Source: Bolinopsis microptera (lineage: Eukaryota > Ctenophora > Tentaculata > Lobata > Bolinopsidae). From it: a DNA stretch of 64,000 nt. A program made the translations under genes and the position numbers. The notes beneath the pieces were generated by a model that worked only from the letters and a program-made list of their open reading frames with translations, was not told where the DNA came from and made no database searches. Location: positions 6,531,001 to 6,595,000 of the forward strand of contig NC_087073.1 of the NCBI RefSeq assembly GCF_026151205.1, given 5' to 3'. Of this stretch, positions 19,001 through 31,183 are shown piece after piece. How positions within the stretch are numbered: position 1 is the first letter of the stretch; each line of letters begins with the position of its first letter.

Positions 19001-20770
19001 AATTCTTGCTTGAGGGGAGAAACTACTCAAGAAAAATGTTGGTACATTTTGGGAACATTGTGTAGTATTAAAATTGATGTCTAGTGAATTGATAAGAAAT
19101 ATTTTGGTGATATCATACGTATCGCATAAATATTTTGATATAAGTCATTCAAAAAAATATCACTGAGCAGTCTATAAATAAGGCCGACTCTGCCAATTTG
19201 CAATTCGTCACGGAAAACTGGGATACTCACAATTCAGATACAAATTGAGAAAAATCATGATTTATTTATGTCCCTGGCGTTAGCGGTAATCTAAGCTAAT
19301 ATTTTCCTTAGGGTTAACGTCTTGTGTTTAAACCCGAATATGGACAAGATTAAGATAGTATTTGAGTTACAGCCAAGTGGCTGAAAGCAAGACGGTAAAT
19401 AACCACAACACGGTCTCAGCCAGACGAACAACCCAATTGCAATGGGGCAATAAGGGTAATGATAAACCTAATGAGAAGGAATATGCAATGAAAATATTAA
19501 TTACTAGTGTAACCCGTGCCTGCGGCCGGGACTTCACTATCGCAGTTGAATTGCAAAAGTTAAAATTGTGTAAAAGTATAAACTCGCTCATATCAGTTGA
19601 AACCGCATTAGAGTAAATTTAATTCTGAGCGCCCATCACGTGACACGTAATAGGTCCCACTGCCAAATAACCTAATTATGTACAAAGCAGTAATTAGGGG
19701 AGCTGTCAATGGGGAGAGAGAGTGAGAGAGAGAGTGTGTGAGAGAGGGTGAAAAAACTTAATCATTTGGCTTGGTCAGAGTTTTGTCGGCACTATACCGA
19801 AAAAACCAGCCCCGTAACTCTTACCGTTTTCTTGATTAAGCCGTTCGGAAATTACCCACAGACAGACAGACAGACAGAAACACATCTTGAGATAATTAGT
19901 ATTGATGTTGATGCTAATAATATTTGCCTTATAGGTGTTAATTACGTTAGATATGCATGATATGCACGCTTGTCGTTAAGATATAACTAATAACACCTTG
20001 ATAATGATATGGGTGGAGACTAACAAATATCTCACCACAAATACAATAATTCTCCAGGCTTAATTGTAATAGCTCAATAAATCAATCGATTAATATCCCA
20101 TTACAATAATCCAAGCTTAATAATTCAACAAGGGGCAATAAAACACTGGTCGATCGAAACGTGGCCACGAGACGAATTGCACAACAATAAACGTCTGCAT
20201 AAAAGCATGAAGCCAAAGAGGATCGATATTATTATTATTAAGCGTAGACAATCGTCCAATCGCAGCATTATATTATTTGTATAACTTACATAATATTAAA
20301 GTTCTGTGATAATTAACAAGGATACAGACGTCATGAGACGGGGAATAATAAATATGATGTATTAAGCAACTATCTGCCCGGAAATAAGAATATAAAGTGT
20401 GTGATAAGACGGTATATCCTATGATTTAAAAATAAAACTGTATATGTCGGCATATATGAACTGTTCTATGATTTTCTTTGTCGGTTCAATTAAGTGATGA
20501 TTCTTTGTTAGGTTAAACGTTAATATAGCAATTTCCCGAATGACACGTCTAGTCTGTTGTCTATAATCATCTCAAATTGTTTTGTATTATATAAAGTAGC
20601 ATATACTAGTAGTATACTATAAAGTAGCGTTAAAATTTTCAAAACTGTATCGAAATTTCACCTCAAAATGATTCATCGCTTAGTCAATCCCTCAAAGAAA
20701 CATGAAGTCGAACAAAGAAAGAACTGTTGTTAAACTGTTTTAACGTGCAATTGAAAAAAAAACACATATT
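16099..20770. other. gene-free stretch
   Basis: No recognisable exon. It holds a pair of diverged 66-bp direct repeats at 17704-17769 and 18023-18087 (both with TCAAGATC and ACTACCCTTGT), a GA-rich tract at about 19711-19748 and a (CAGA)n run at 19858-19878. Frames of 60-100 codons are not recognisable. Confidence 0.55.
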
Positions 20771-20772
20771 CT

Positions 20773-21088
20773 TGAACTTTATAGTTGAACTTTATAGTTG
20801 AACTTTATAGTTGAACTTTATAGTTGAACTTTATAGTTGAAATTTATAGTTGAACTTTATAGTTGAACTTTATAGTTGAACTTTATAGCTGAACTTTATA
20901 GTTGAACTTTATAGTTGAACTTTATAGTTGAACTTTATAGTTGAACTTTATAGTTGAACTTTATAGTTGCACTTTATAGTTGTACTTTATAGTTGAACTT
21001 TATTACTTTATAGTTGAACTTTATAGTTGAACTTTATAGTTGAACTTTATAGTTGAACTTTATAGTTGAACTTTATAGTTGAACTTGG
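20773..21088. repeat. 12-bp minisatellite (TTATAGTTGAAC)n
   Basis: About 26 near-identical 12-bp units with very few substitutions, which suggests recent expansion. No gene is visible on either side. Confidence 0.95.
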
Positions 21089-21345
21089 GATATATTCCTA
21101 TGTTGGAGCTCCCCAATGTCCGAAAATTTGTAAGACGAAATATTTGGGCGGCACTCTGGCCCAAATTTGCTGTGACCTATAAATTTAGTCGACCGTTTTG
21201 GTCACCATTTTTCGGCTAAACTTGCACAGAACCATTAATTTTAAACACTGAACAACTGGTGCCAAATTATCAATGGAGGAATAAGAACGACAAGTGAACA
21301 TTCAGTTCAGGTGACCACTTCAATCCGAAAACTAAACATCATATC

Positions 21346-21470
21346 ATGGGAACAACTACAGTTGCTATGGGAACAACTACAGTTGCTATGGGAACAACTA
21401 CAGTTGCTATGGGAACAACTACAGTTGTTATGGGAACAACTACAGTTGCTATGGGAACAACTACAGTGGC
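21346..21470. repeat. 21-bp minisatellite, six copies
   Basis: The unit TGGGAACAACTACAGTTGCTA is repeated six times. Because 21 is a multiple of three, it leaves frames open on both strands, but these are repeat-generated, not genes. Confidence 0.95.
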
Positions 21471-23741
21471 TCCAATCTTGTGAATTTCAGGAAACGTGAC
21501 ATTATGTGTACAAAATGAAATAGTAGACCAGATTCCATGAGGTTTACAGTTTGAGGTGCATGGGATCGGATACAATTGGACAATGGACACTAAGGGAGTG
21601 GTTGGCTGACAAAGAACAGAGAATACGTCAGAGACTCAGTCGTTTCAAGTGAATACCGGACATATATAATACACAGGGGAGGTGGGAGGGGGGGAGGGGT
21701 GCAAAGCAAAATTCAGTGTACCTACGTTGGGATGGTATACTTTAACTACTCATTCGAGGTTTCCGTCCCAAAATTTGAGACGACCACACCCAATCAACAT
21801 TGAGTTCCTTATACTCGTGTTTGCGAAGATTCTAAATATTGCAATAGGTCATCGAATGTGGAATATGATCTGAAAAGACAACTTTAAATGACGAGGTAAC
21901 CAAGCAATTTGTTTATCCTGTCACCAAAATTGATGTGACAGCGTGCCAGTGTCACTCTAATCACCTGATCCCACGTAGTGAATTAGTTCTTTATGCTCGA
22001 TATCTCGGTCATCTGAGTGACTATTGCTCACATTTTTTCAAGACAAGTGTATTTTCAAAGGCCAAACACGATGCATTACAATTCTACTAGATCCAATCAT
22101 TCAAATATCTTATAAGTGCGAAAATGAACGTTTATTCAGAAAAAATTAACATCGCTCTTTTTTGATTGATATATTCCTCGAATGAGTGATATAAATAGCA
22201 AGTCATAAGTCATACTCGAAGGAATTATTTCAATCGGGCACTCACGGTGACTGAGAAATAAGCCCCAACGTATGTATACTGACTTTTAGCCCTGCGCCCC
22301 CCATGGCCCCTCCCCCTTCAGAATATCGTTTAGTGAGCAAGTATAGTAACCCCACGAAATCCTCGCTCAGAGACCTGCCGAAATTATTACATAGGAGCAA
22401 TGGTCATATCACACATGACGTACCATTACCAACCCAGATCTTGTATCTTGGGAAATCTAACCAATGAGAATCTGTCGTTCAATGTACAAGGTTCTAACTC
22501 ATGTGCAAGGTTTTAAGAGATGGCAGCCAATGAAATGCCTTGGATGTCGACAAGTAGCACTCACTTGAGGAGATAGAGAATAGATGCTAATGTCCTTGTA
22601 GCCTGGTTCTATTCTTGTAAGCGCCCTCATATCTATTGTTCAGGTTGTAAGTGATGGATACATGGCAGGTTCAGCCAGAATGCTGTATTTTACAGGGGTA
22701 AAAGGTGATGACAAAGAATTTGACAACCTGGATATCATTCCAGATGATCATAGTCGAAAGGAGCCTTTTAAGAATATTATTAATTTAACTTAAAAATTTG
22801 AACATGGAGAACATTTTCGGAGAAACATTTGGAGTTTTCGAGAAATTCGCAGGTACACCAAGAATTAAGCCAAATAATATCTACTACTCTTAACTCTACT
22901 AGTACTACTATAACTATATGATTATAATTCTGCCTCTAAAGTCTAATTCGTGCACCAAAACAAACCTTCAAGTACGCTACAACAATGTTTCTGTCCAGTG
23001 GTGAAAATTGAGATGTTGTGGTCGTCCCAACATTAAAGTATAAAGGAACTACGACGGTCTCCATCCTTTGGGGGCATTACAACAGTACAATCAACGATGG
23101 TACATGATGTTCATTAACAAGGATGATGTTCATTAATTGATGGTTCTGAGGTTTATATAGATATTCACGTTACACATTAATCAAGGCCAAACAATGCAGA
23201 CACCAACCGGCATGTGTCATTCACCTGTGAAGCAGACAACAACCGGCACCTGTGAAGAGCTTGACTATCAGTGTAATTACTTTTACGGTTATGGTTACAG
23301 CTAGGGAGTAGGGCTTGAATTAGGGTGTAAGTGAGACTTGGGCTCAAGGATTCAATGGTTATAATTAATCATTTTCCTGGACTGGCTTGTTCAGCAAGAT
23401 CATTGGAGATGTTCTGTTACCCGGCAGACAAGTTTTTGCTTGATTAGGTAGCGAAAATGGTAAGTATGACACGTTGCACAGCACAGGGGTGAAAGAATAA
23501 TGATACAGAATAACTTACTTCTTCAATTAGGCTTAAAAGTGAAAAAGCTGCGGGGGAAGTATCAATGAAACAAGAAATTTAATTGTATCACATTTTACAG
23601 AATCAACAAATTTATAACAATGAAAATATAAAGCTCATTTGGTGTATGACTTTCTGTCCTTAACTGCTAATTGGGTTGTAAACAGACAAGTATCAGTCAC
23701 ACGGTACTGGGAGGAAGGTTAGTGCTCTGAGGCACAGCATG

Positions 23742-23828
23742 TGTGATGACGTCACAGCATGTGTGATGACGTCACATCACGTGTGATGATGTCACATCAC
23801 GTGTGATGATGTCACAGCATGTGTGAAA
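23742..23828. repeat. ~22-bp repeats carrying TGACGTCA (CRE-like) sites
   Basis: Four complete units of CAGCATGTGTGATGACGTCA type and a fifth truncated one. Two keep the palindrome TGACGTCA, the CREB/ATF consensus; two have TGATGTCA. Variants include CACGTG-like ATCACGTG. It could be an enhancer-like cluster or a plain minisatellite. Confidence 0.6.
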
Positions 23829-24779
23829 AAGCAGCGGGGGAAGTATCGGTCATACTGGGAGGAAGGTTAGGTAGACCTATATTGTTCTAAGGCAGAGCCT
23901 ATATTGGGATTTCCTTTACTGATTTGATTTGAAACTTTCATCAAATAATGAACGACAACAACATTGAAGCATAATATAATCGTGGTGCAAAGTATGTTTG
24001 GGCTGCTGACATGCCGAGAGGGCCAGATGGGTGGGAGCAACTGGCTATATCTAAAGTAGACTAAAGTCACTGTATGATCAGAGATTGCGGTACAATCCCT
24101 GCATCATGGACATGGGATGCAAATATATTGGGAACCTTGTTCTACCGAATTAATTTGAACAATAATATATTTGCAATCTCCCGATCACAGTTTCCACTGG
24201 GGATTTACTACGTTTATATTAAAAATGGAAGTTCAAATTGGGCTCTCCCTTGTAATTAATCACTGTTTACAATCCAAACTCCAAAGAGCAACGTAAAAAA
24301 AGGATACAACGACATACAGTTCCAAACTATATCTAACACGCTAGGACATAATACTCCATTTATTCTATGGCATTGACTCGCAATCTCATCGAATAAATTG
24401 CTTTGCATTTTGCAACTATGGGGACATTTCATCATGATATCTTATAATCACAAACAACGCTATCGAAATCCTCTATGGGAAATGTATTACACGTGTACAC
24501 GTACGTTGTGACTATTGTATAATAAACTGTAATACCAATGAATTTTGGCTTTATTTTCATTCAAAATGAAGTTTTAAAATATAACATAATCGCATCGTGT
24601 TCAATTTCACTGCATATTTCATTAACGGCATCAGTTTTATTCTATGGTTTATTGCAGATTAATTGTAAGGGGCAGACATAAATTGCAGCAAACTCCGATG
24701 AAAATTAGGTATTCTAGGTATTTTAGTCTCACACAACCCATTGTAAACTTATTCTAGAATTAAATAACATCGCAAAAAT

Positions 24780-25165
24780 ATTTATTTTAATGGACTGTTG
24801 ATGGCAACTGAGCAGGCTGAGAAATTTGTTTGCTCACAAAGCTTACAGAAAGTCCACAGAAGTGAAGCTGAAGCCATGTTCCTTTGTAAATATGGCGCTG
24901 TGAGGAAGTCGCACCATTTTATCAGGGCTCTATTTTAAGTTCCTTTGTTTTTATTTTAATGGACTGTTGATGGCAACTATTTTAAGTTCCTTTGTTTTTA
25001 TTTTAATGGACTGTTGATGGCAACTGAGCAGGCTGAGAAATTTGTTTGCTCACAAAGCTTACAGAAAGTCCACAGAATTGAAGCTTAAGCCATGTTCCTT
25101 TGAATATATGGAGCTGTGAGGAAGTTGCACCATTTTATCAGGGCTCTATTTTAAGTTCCTTTGTG
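24780..25165. repeat. 216-bp direct duplication with a truncated middle copy
   Basis: The segment TTTTAATGGACTGTTGATGG through TTTTAAGTTCCTTTG occurs at 24780 and 24996, with a 48-bp fragment in between at 24949. The full copies differ by a few point changes. Confidence 0.85.
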
Positions 25166-25180
25166 AAAGAAGTAGTGGAG

Positions 25181-25245
25181 CAATCAAGTGCTACAAGTGG
25201 ACCCCATCAGTAATATCTGCTGGGTTCACTTGTAGCACTTGATTG
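25181..25245. repeat. 65-nt hairpin with ~20-bp stem, followed by an A-tract
   Basis: CAATCAAGTGCTACAAGTG at 25181-25199 is the exact reverse complement of 25227-25245, and pairing extends inwards with GGACCCC against GGGTTC. The loop is about 18-20 bases. An A12 run follows. Size and shape would suit a small-RNA precursor or a tiny foldback element. Confidence 0.6.
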
Positions 25246-26410
25246 AAAAAAAAAAAACAGCTAAAGCGCAAGATTCTGCCTACATCCCTTTTTGGGCATG
25301 TATACCAGTCGTGCACACCATCATGAACCAGGTCGACAGAATCACTTAAAACCTTATATCAGAACTTAATGGAAAGCAGGGTCCCAAGGTGTCACTCTGC
25401 AGGGTCCCAAGGTGTCACTCTGCAAGGTCCCAAGGTGTCACTGTTTCTCTATATATTCGTGGGTCTGTGAAACTTATATCATTGTGACTTGATAGGAATT
25501 TGAAACATATCACCGAGGAATCAAAGAGGGAATATATTTCATAGCAAGTCCTGGAAAAGCAAGAGCAAAAACTAAGGACCAATTGGAAACTTTTAGATTA
25601 CGGTCATTGGGCAATTCCGAGCTGAGAGTAAGCTCGGGAGCGGAGAGAGCGGCATGAAATTATGTGGTCTCATGTCTAATGGATCCAAAAATGACATTGT
25701 TCATCAAATGCCCCATAACGGTACCAATAATGGATAATACAAGAAATTAGGCGGCGATTGACTTATTAGAATTCTTTTAGAAAGAGGCTTTTAGAAAGAA
25801 GCTTTTAGAGAGAAGCTTTTAGAAAGAAATCTTATAAGAAAGTTTTCCACTCTCGATGTCGTCGATGAATATTTTCTCATTAAAAAAAAGCGAAAATCAG
25901 CGTTTGCTTAAGTTGACATTTGGGCAAAAGGGGTGAGAGAGAAAGTTTGAAAATTGTCAAAAGATATGAGCACATATTTGAACATCCCCTAACCTCCTAA
26001 TGATAACACCCATAATGGAAGCAAGCAATTTTCTGGCAAGATGTGATAGCAGATCAGCAACTTTAATTCATCTTCTCTGCTTGACGTCATGATCGGTCGA
26101 TATCAAGTCCCCTTCTGCTCCATTTCAGGTTCTATGTTAACCGGCCCGGCAAGCTCTTTAATAGTTACGGTTCATTTTAATTAGAACGTGTCAAGTTATT
26201 ACGATCATACCCCTCTTTAGCTATCCATTAGGAATAAGATCATTCTAAAGCATGGCGACCACGAAGATAAGCTACTTTGCTGGAATTGAAAGTTTGATCT
26301 GAAACAGTAGAATCACAGCTAACAATAGTTTGATACGGTGATTCCTGTCTAGTTGATAACATGGTCAAAGATAAATGAATGCATGTATAAACAATCCAAA
26401 CTCTTTATCT

Positions 26411-28442
26411 TAAAGGACCAGTTAACTGAAAAATTTGTAGTCTCCAATTTGGCTAAGATTTAAATCAGCTGTGACAAACTGGTAAAGAATCGTATCGCCG
26501 AAAGAACCAACTCTCTAGCGTACGTGTAACGCGTGTTATTGCAATAATAAGCTGTGGCCTCGTGACGTCATAAAGTCCCTCAGTGCGCGCTTGCATAGCG
26601 TAATTAACATTACAAATGTTTATCATCGTCAATAAAACACGTGTAACTCACTCAAATTTTAGAATTGTGACTATAACCCTAGTTCTCCAAAATCCTTATA
26701 GTTTTGGCTATCATCCTAACTAAAGGAATAGCTGATTGGATGTACAGTGCTCACGTCATGATTTTAAACAGTGATATAGGTTCTTGAACAGTGGCGGGTG
26801 AATGTACGGTTAGAAAGTTTCTGCTATTACAACTTATGTCATATGTGATAATTTTGGATTGTTTTCATTGCTTAATTACACAAGCAGGGAGACTGTACCG
26901 ATTATTTTTCCCCAGTCCATGAAACTCTAACGAATTTAGAAAGGATACAGATAAGTAGGAGTTTGTTCAATTCCGAGAGCAATTATATTTATAGCATAGC
27001 GAAATTTCTAACTTTAATCTGCAAGTGTCTGCCAGTACACGAGACAAGAAGTCTGGCTACTTTACGGCCGTTCCTCTGGGACCATTAGTAGAAGTAGCTT
27101 CTATCAGAACAGTGCCGTGGAACAGAATTCCCGCCAAAATACCCGGTCTACCAAATAGTAAAATTACTGATTGGAGGTGTGTACGGTGTGAGGTGTGTTT
27201 TGAATTAGACTTCCGGCTTACCTAGTTGTTATCCTAATTGCATTATCATCGGTGCATAATATAAATAAACTGCTGGTAAGTTTAAATACCAAGTGCAAAC
27301 GTGTTCAGTCGATCGACCCACTGAACAACTATAGAATTTCCAAGACCCTATTATTCTCTGGCGATGTATTACGGCACGATCGATTGTTAGATGGCTAAAT
27401 GACCAACGTTAATCTATACAATTCTAAAACTATGAGCTAGCACTTTAATCTAAAATACCTTTTTTATATTACTCCTGATTTTTACATTTCACGTAAAACA
27501 TTGTCGCCAGAGGTTGATCATGGACACTAACAGCTTAATTTGAGATAAATGACTTATGAGTTTCTCTAAAGTTAACTCTAAAGTTGTGTAGTCCAGTCAT
27601 TTATGGACATTTATGGAAATGAACCTGCAAATGTTCTAATACTCACGAAACTTTGCACAGACCTTCCCGAAGTTATGATTAAACGATTTTCGTTTGGAGA
27701 CATTTTTTGACCGTGGAGAAAACCCAGGAGGGCCACGCCCATATTGACCCAATAACGTAACCGACCCCTTGCTTCTGAAGGTCGTAGAGACTTCAAAATA
27801 GGCTTGAACGAAGCCGCATATGCATGTTTATATAGGAGTTATTGAGCAACACATGGCCTAAAATCCTTACTTTTCGATAAATTCGCCAAAAACCATTTTG
27901 GGCGTGGTGCTAAGCCCATTTTCGATATGATCGTGATGGAGTCTTCAGACAGGATGCAAAAGAACCGCAATTAGCATATTAATATATGACTTACGAACAA
28001 ACATATGCCTTAAAGTGCTTACTTTTTCAGTTATTGGCGAAAAACTGATTTTCGGTTCCAGAAATCATGCAAAACTATGGGTATCTGGTTAATGGGGCTA
28101 TGAAGGCGCTAAAGGTTTTTGAATGTGTGCAAATTGTGCAGAATGGCCATGTTTATATACAACTTATGAAGCAACATGTACCCTAAATTACTTACTTTTC
28201 GAGTTATTCGGGGGAAAAGATTGTATTATGTCCATTTTTTACCTGTAAAATACAGTCTCACGAGCTACTCTGCGCGCAAGAGGGACTTTATGACGTCATC
28301 GCCAAAATAATACAAACGCTATTTACACGCGTTAGAGAGCAGTTAGAGATTTAGGAATTTCGACTCGTTGCTTAGTTTGCTATTTGTCACAATCTGTCAA
28401 AATATGAGGATAACTTTTTTTTCAGTTAACTGGTCCTTTAAC
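26411..28442. mobile_element. 2.0-kb terminal-inverted-repeat element with internal satellite monomers
   Basis: The ends AAAGGACCAGTTAACTGAAA (26414 on) and its complement TTCAGTTAACTGGTCCTTT (to 28440) define terminal inverted repeats that remain similar for about 190 bases (shared ACGCGTT, TGACGTCATAAAGTCCCT and GCGCGC). There is no transposase frame. The interior from about 27620 to 28240 holds three diverged ~160-bp monomers with the signature GTTTATATACAACTTATGAA ... CTTACTTTTCGAGTTATT. Flanking TTAA or TA may be the target site. Confidence 0.8.
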
Positions 28443-29207
28443 AATAATTAAGTCCAGTCATACCACGTTTATCTCGCACTAAGGTATGAATAAGTTGTCT
28501 ATAGCAGCGCAATAAGTAGCACAGTTACCGTCTACACATGTATATTCTCACTTGGTTCTGTTTTAACTGTACTTTAGTCCGTGGTCTGCTGCACAGTTAA
28601 ACAATGAACAGGTAGTCCTGAAACATATACAATAGCAGAGATCTGAAGTCGGGGAGCCCCAGGACAATCGCACCTTTAGAAATGGACACAGAGTTAATTC
28701 AGTAACGGTTTCTTCTAAGACATGGTCTACTAAGACGATGGGGGCTAATCTAATGGGATATCTACAGAACCCACCCTACCAAGGCATGTGGTGGTTTTGT
28801 GAGAGAAGATTCATAATAATCGCATATTAATGAAGTCAAGATTGGACCAGTCACAACAGGCTGACAATCATATCATCTTTATTCTATGTACATATACCAT
28901 GGAATATAGACGAATAAATGCAGGTTGGCCCGAAATTAGTCAAGGTAGTTATGTTCAGCAAACACTGTTCTACTGTTATATATAGACTATAGTGTGAGTA
29001 AGTGATCCGTCCAGAATAATCCAGACCATCTTTTTACCATCGCGTTTATTCTAGGTTACACTGTAAAATACTGAAACTGGATAAAATCTTCAGTTCCGTC
29101 ATCAAGAAAATACAAAAAAATGTAAAAACAAGATGTGCGAATTTCTTCATGTTCCATCCTCGTGATGTTTGTAGGAGCTCCGAAGTGGTCGAGAAATATA
29201 CAATGTT

Positions 29208-29258
29208 GGGTTGTATTATATGTATACGTATATTATACATATACATATAATACAACCC
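29208..29258. repeat. 51-nt near-perfect hairpin
   Basis: GGGTTGTATTATATGTATAC at 29208 pairs with the inverted copy ending CATATAATACAACCC at 29258. There is one mismatch and almost no loop. Confidence 0.75.
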
Positions 29259-29346
29259 GCATTAGACTGTGAATTAACTGTGAAACACGGCTATAATAAG
29301 AGTTGGAAGATTTACTGAAACATTAATTAGTGTTTAACACGTACAC

Positions 29347-29408
29347 ATGTTTAACTGCATGTCACTAATTAAATAATATGTTTAACTGCATGTCACTAAT
29401 CAAATAAT
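29347..29408. repeat. 31-bp tandem duplication
   Basis: ATGTTTAACTGCATGTCACT plus AATTAAATAAT occurs twice in a row with one change. Confidence 0.85.
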
Positions 29409-29593
29409 TTTTAGGAGTCGACGTAATTATAACACCACTGTCTGTTAATATTAAACTGTGATTACCAGCGGCCATGCATCTCAGAAAACCGATGGATCTG
29501 AACTTTTGAAATTTGAATATTAGAACCATTTCTTATGCTGTTTTTGGATACTTTGAATATTTAATGTCAAGTGATGTTTCAAAGTCTAGGAAG

Positions 29594-30447
29594 TAGGAAC
29601 CGACCGGTCTAGGTTTTTGGCTGCCGGACCGGAAACGACCGGATATCAATCTATTTACCGGTTTGCCGCATTTTGCCGGACCGGAACAGGGTAATAAGAA
29701 GAGAAAATTTGAGGCTGCCGGAAATTGCCGGAAAAGTGAGATTAATGCTTGATTGTGGATTTTTTATCAAATACAATATAAAAAGCCATGTGGACACAAT
29801 AAGAAATTGCTTACACTTACAGTCCGACTAACTGTGTTCATGCCCTATCTCAAATTTTAACAAATTTTCTGCTCTGCGAGCAGCAGTCACTGGTTGATAT
29901 GTTGTGCGAGCAGTGCAGAGGTCACTGATTGATCTGATGTATGAGCAGAGCTAGAAACGATTTAGAATAAAATCAAAACGCACATTGCAAGAATTCATTG
30001 CGTTTTGCGTAGCACAAATGTAGAAATGTTTCTAGAAGAAAAGCCCAAAATCCAGCTCTCACTCTCTCATAAGTTCGTGGCGTCAATATAACCGAAGATA
30101 ATGTCCAAAGTTTTTAAATGGCAAAATGACTTTGTTTTATTCCTTGGTAATATAAGGAGAGTTAGCAACGGTTTTGCTTACCACAATTAAGAAGGAACCC
30201 TCTGATTGCAATGCTCATGAATAAAGCATTGTTTTGTCATTGGTCTTGTGTCACATAAAATGTCACATGAACGCTGACAGATAACAAGCTACCGTGAATT
30301 CACTTGTCACTGAGAGCACTGACTGGATGCCCCTTAGCAAGAATTTAGACAAAAATATACATTTCAGGAACATTTTAAAAAGAAATTTCCGGTTGAATAT
30401 CCGGCCAAATTCTTGGAAACCGGACCGGACCCGGAACCGGATATTAA
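29594..30447. mobile_element. fragment of CCGGA-rich hAT-like miniature element
   Basis: It starts TAGGAACCGACCGG, as does the complete element at 36300. CCGGACCGG motifs occur at both ends (29600-29740 and 30390-30443). The right terminus is not found: the palindrome at 30448 interrupts it, and only GCCGGATATC follows at 31177. Confidence 0.7.
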
Positions 30448-31171
30448 GGGGGCCGGGGGGGTCTTCATCAAAATTCTCTCGAAATCGACTTTATAGTTGT
30501 TTCTGATAGAGGGGAGTGATATCTATTAGCTGCTTTTGGTCCCGTGGAAAAATATTGTTCCTAGCCGAAATTATCGCCGGTCTAAGGTCAGCGCTTATGT
30601 GTAATTGTATTGCGCGAGCGATTTTCAATCGCAAATTCTGAAAATCGAGTCTAAAAATCTATCTTCTCCCACATTTTTTGAGCAATCACCCTGAAACTTT
30701 CAGGATATGTTCTAAGGACCATTTAGAAGAGATTGATCATACAAAATTTTGAGATAGGCCTTTAAAAATTTTTTATTCAATTTTGAAAATCTTGGACCTC
30801 GTTTTTTTACGATTTTTTGAGGTCCAAGATTTTCAAAATTGAATACAAAATGTTTAAAGGCCTATCTCAAAATTTTGTATGATCAATCTCTTTTAAATGG
30901 TCCCTAGAACATATCCTGAACGTTTCAGGGTGATTGCTCAAAAAATGTGGGAGAAGATAGATTTTTAGACTCGATTTTCAGAATTTGCGATTGAAAATCG
31001 CTCGCGCAATACAATTACACATAAGCGCTGACCTTAGACCGGCGATAATTTCGACTAGGAACAATATTTTTCCATGGGACCAAAAGCAGCTGATAGATAT
31101 CACTCCCCTCTATCAGAAACAACTATAAAGTCGATTTCGAGAGAATTTTGATGAAGACCCCCCCGGCCCCC
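30448..31171. mobile_element. palindromic foldback element, two 353-bp arms
   Basis: The arms 30448-30800 and 30819-31171 are near-perfect reverse complements around an 18-base AT loop. The ends GGGGGCCGGGGGG/CCCCCCGGCCCCC are each flanked outwards by TTAA. It is inserted in the CCGGA element, and CCGGATAT occurs on both outer sides. A partial copy lies at 56505-56750. No protein frame is present, so it must move or amplify with help, if at all. Confidence 0.85.
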
Positions 31172-31183
31172 TTAAAGCCGGAT

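Larger units (their letters stand above)
21471..26410. other. gene-free stretch with local repeats
   Basis: No exon was recognised. It contains the TGACGTCA repeat array (23742-23828), a 216-bp partial triplication (24780-25165), a 65-nt hairpin (25181-25245) and short tandem repeats at 25377-25442 (22 bp x3) and 25774-25830 (16 bp, TTTTAGAAAGAAGC-like, x3-4). Confidence 0.5.

Noticed and set aside
21311-21590. Repeat proteins (WEQLQLL or VPIATVV repeats) on either strand
   Set aside because: Generated by a 21-bp minisatellite whose length is a multiple of three; no flanking coding sequence.
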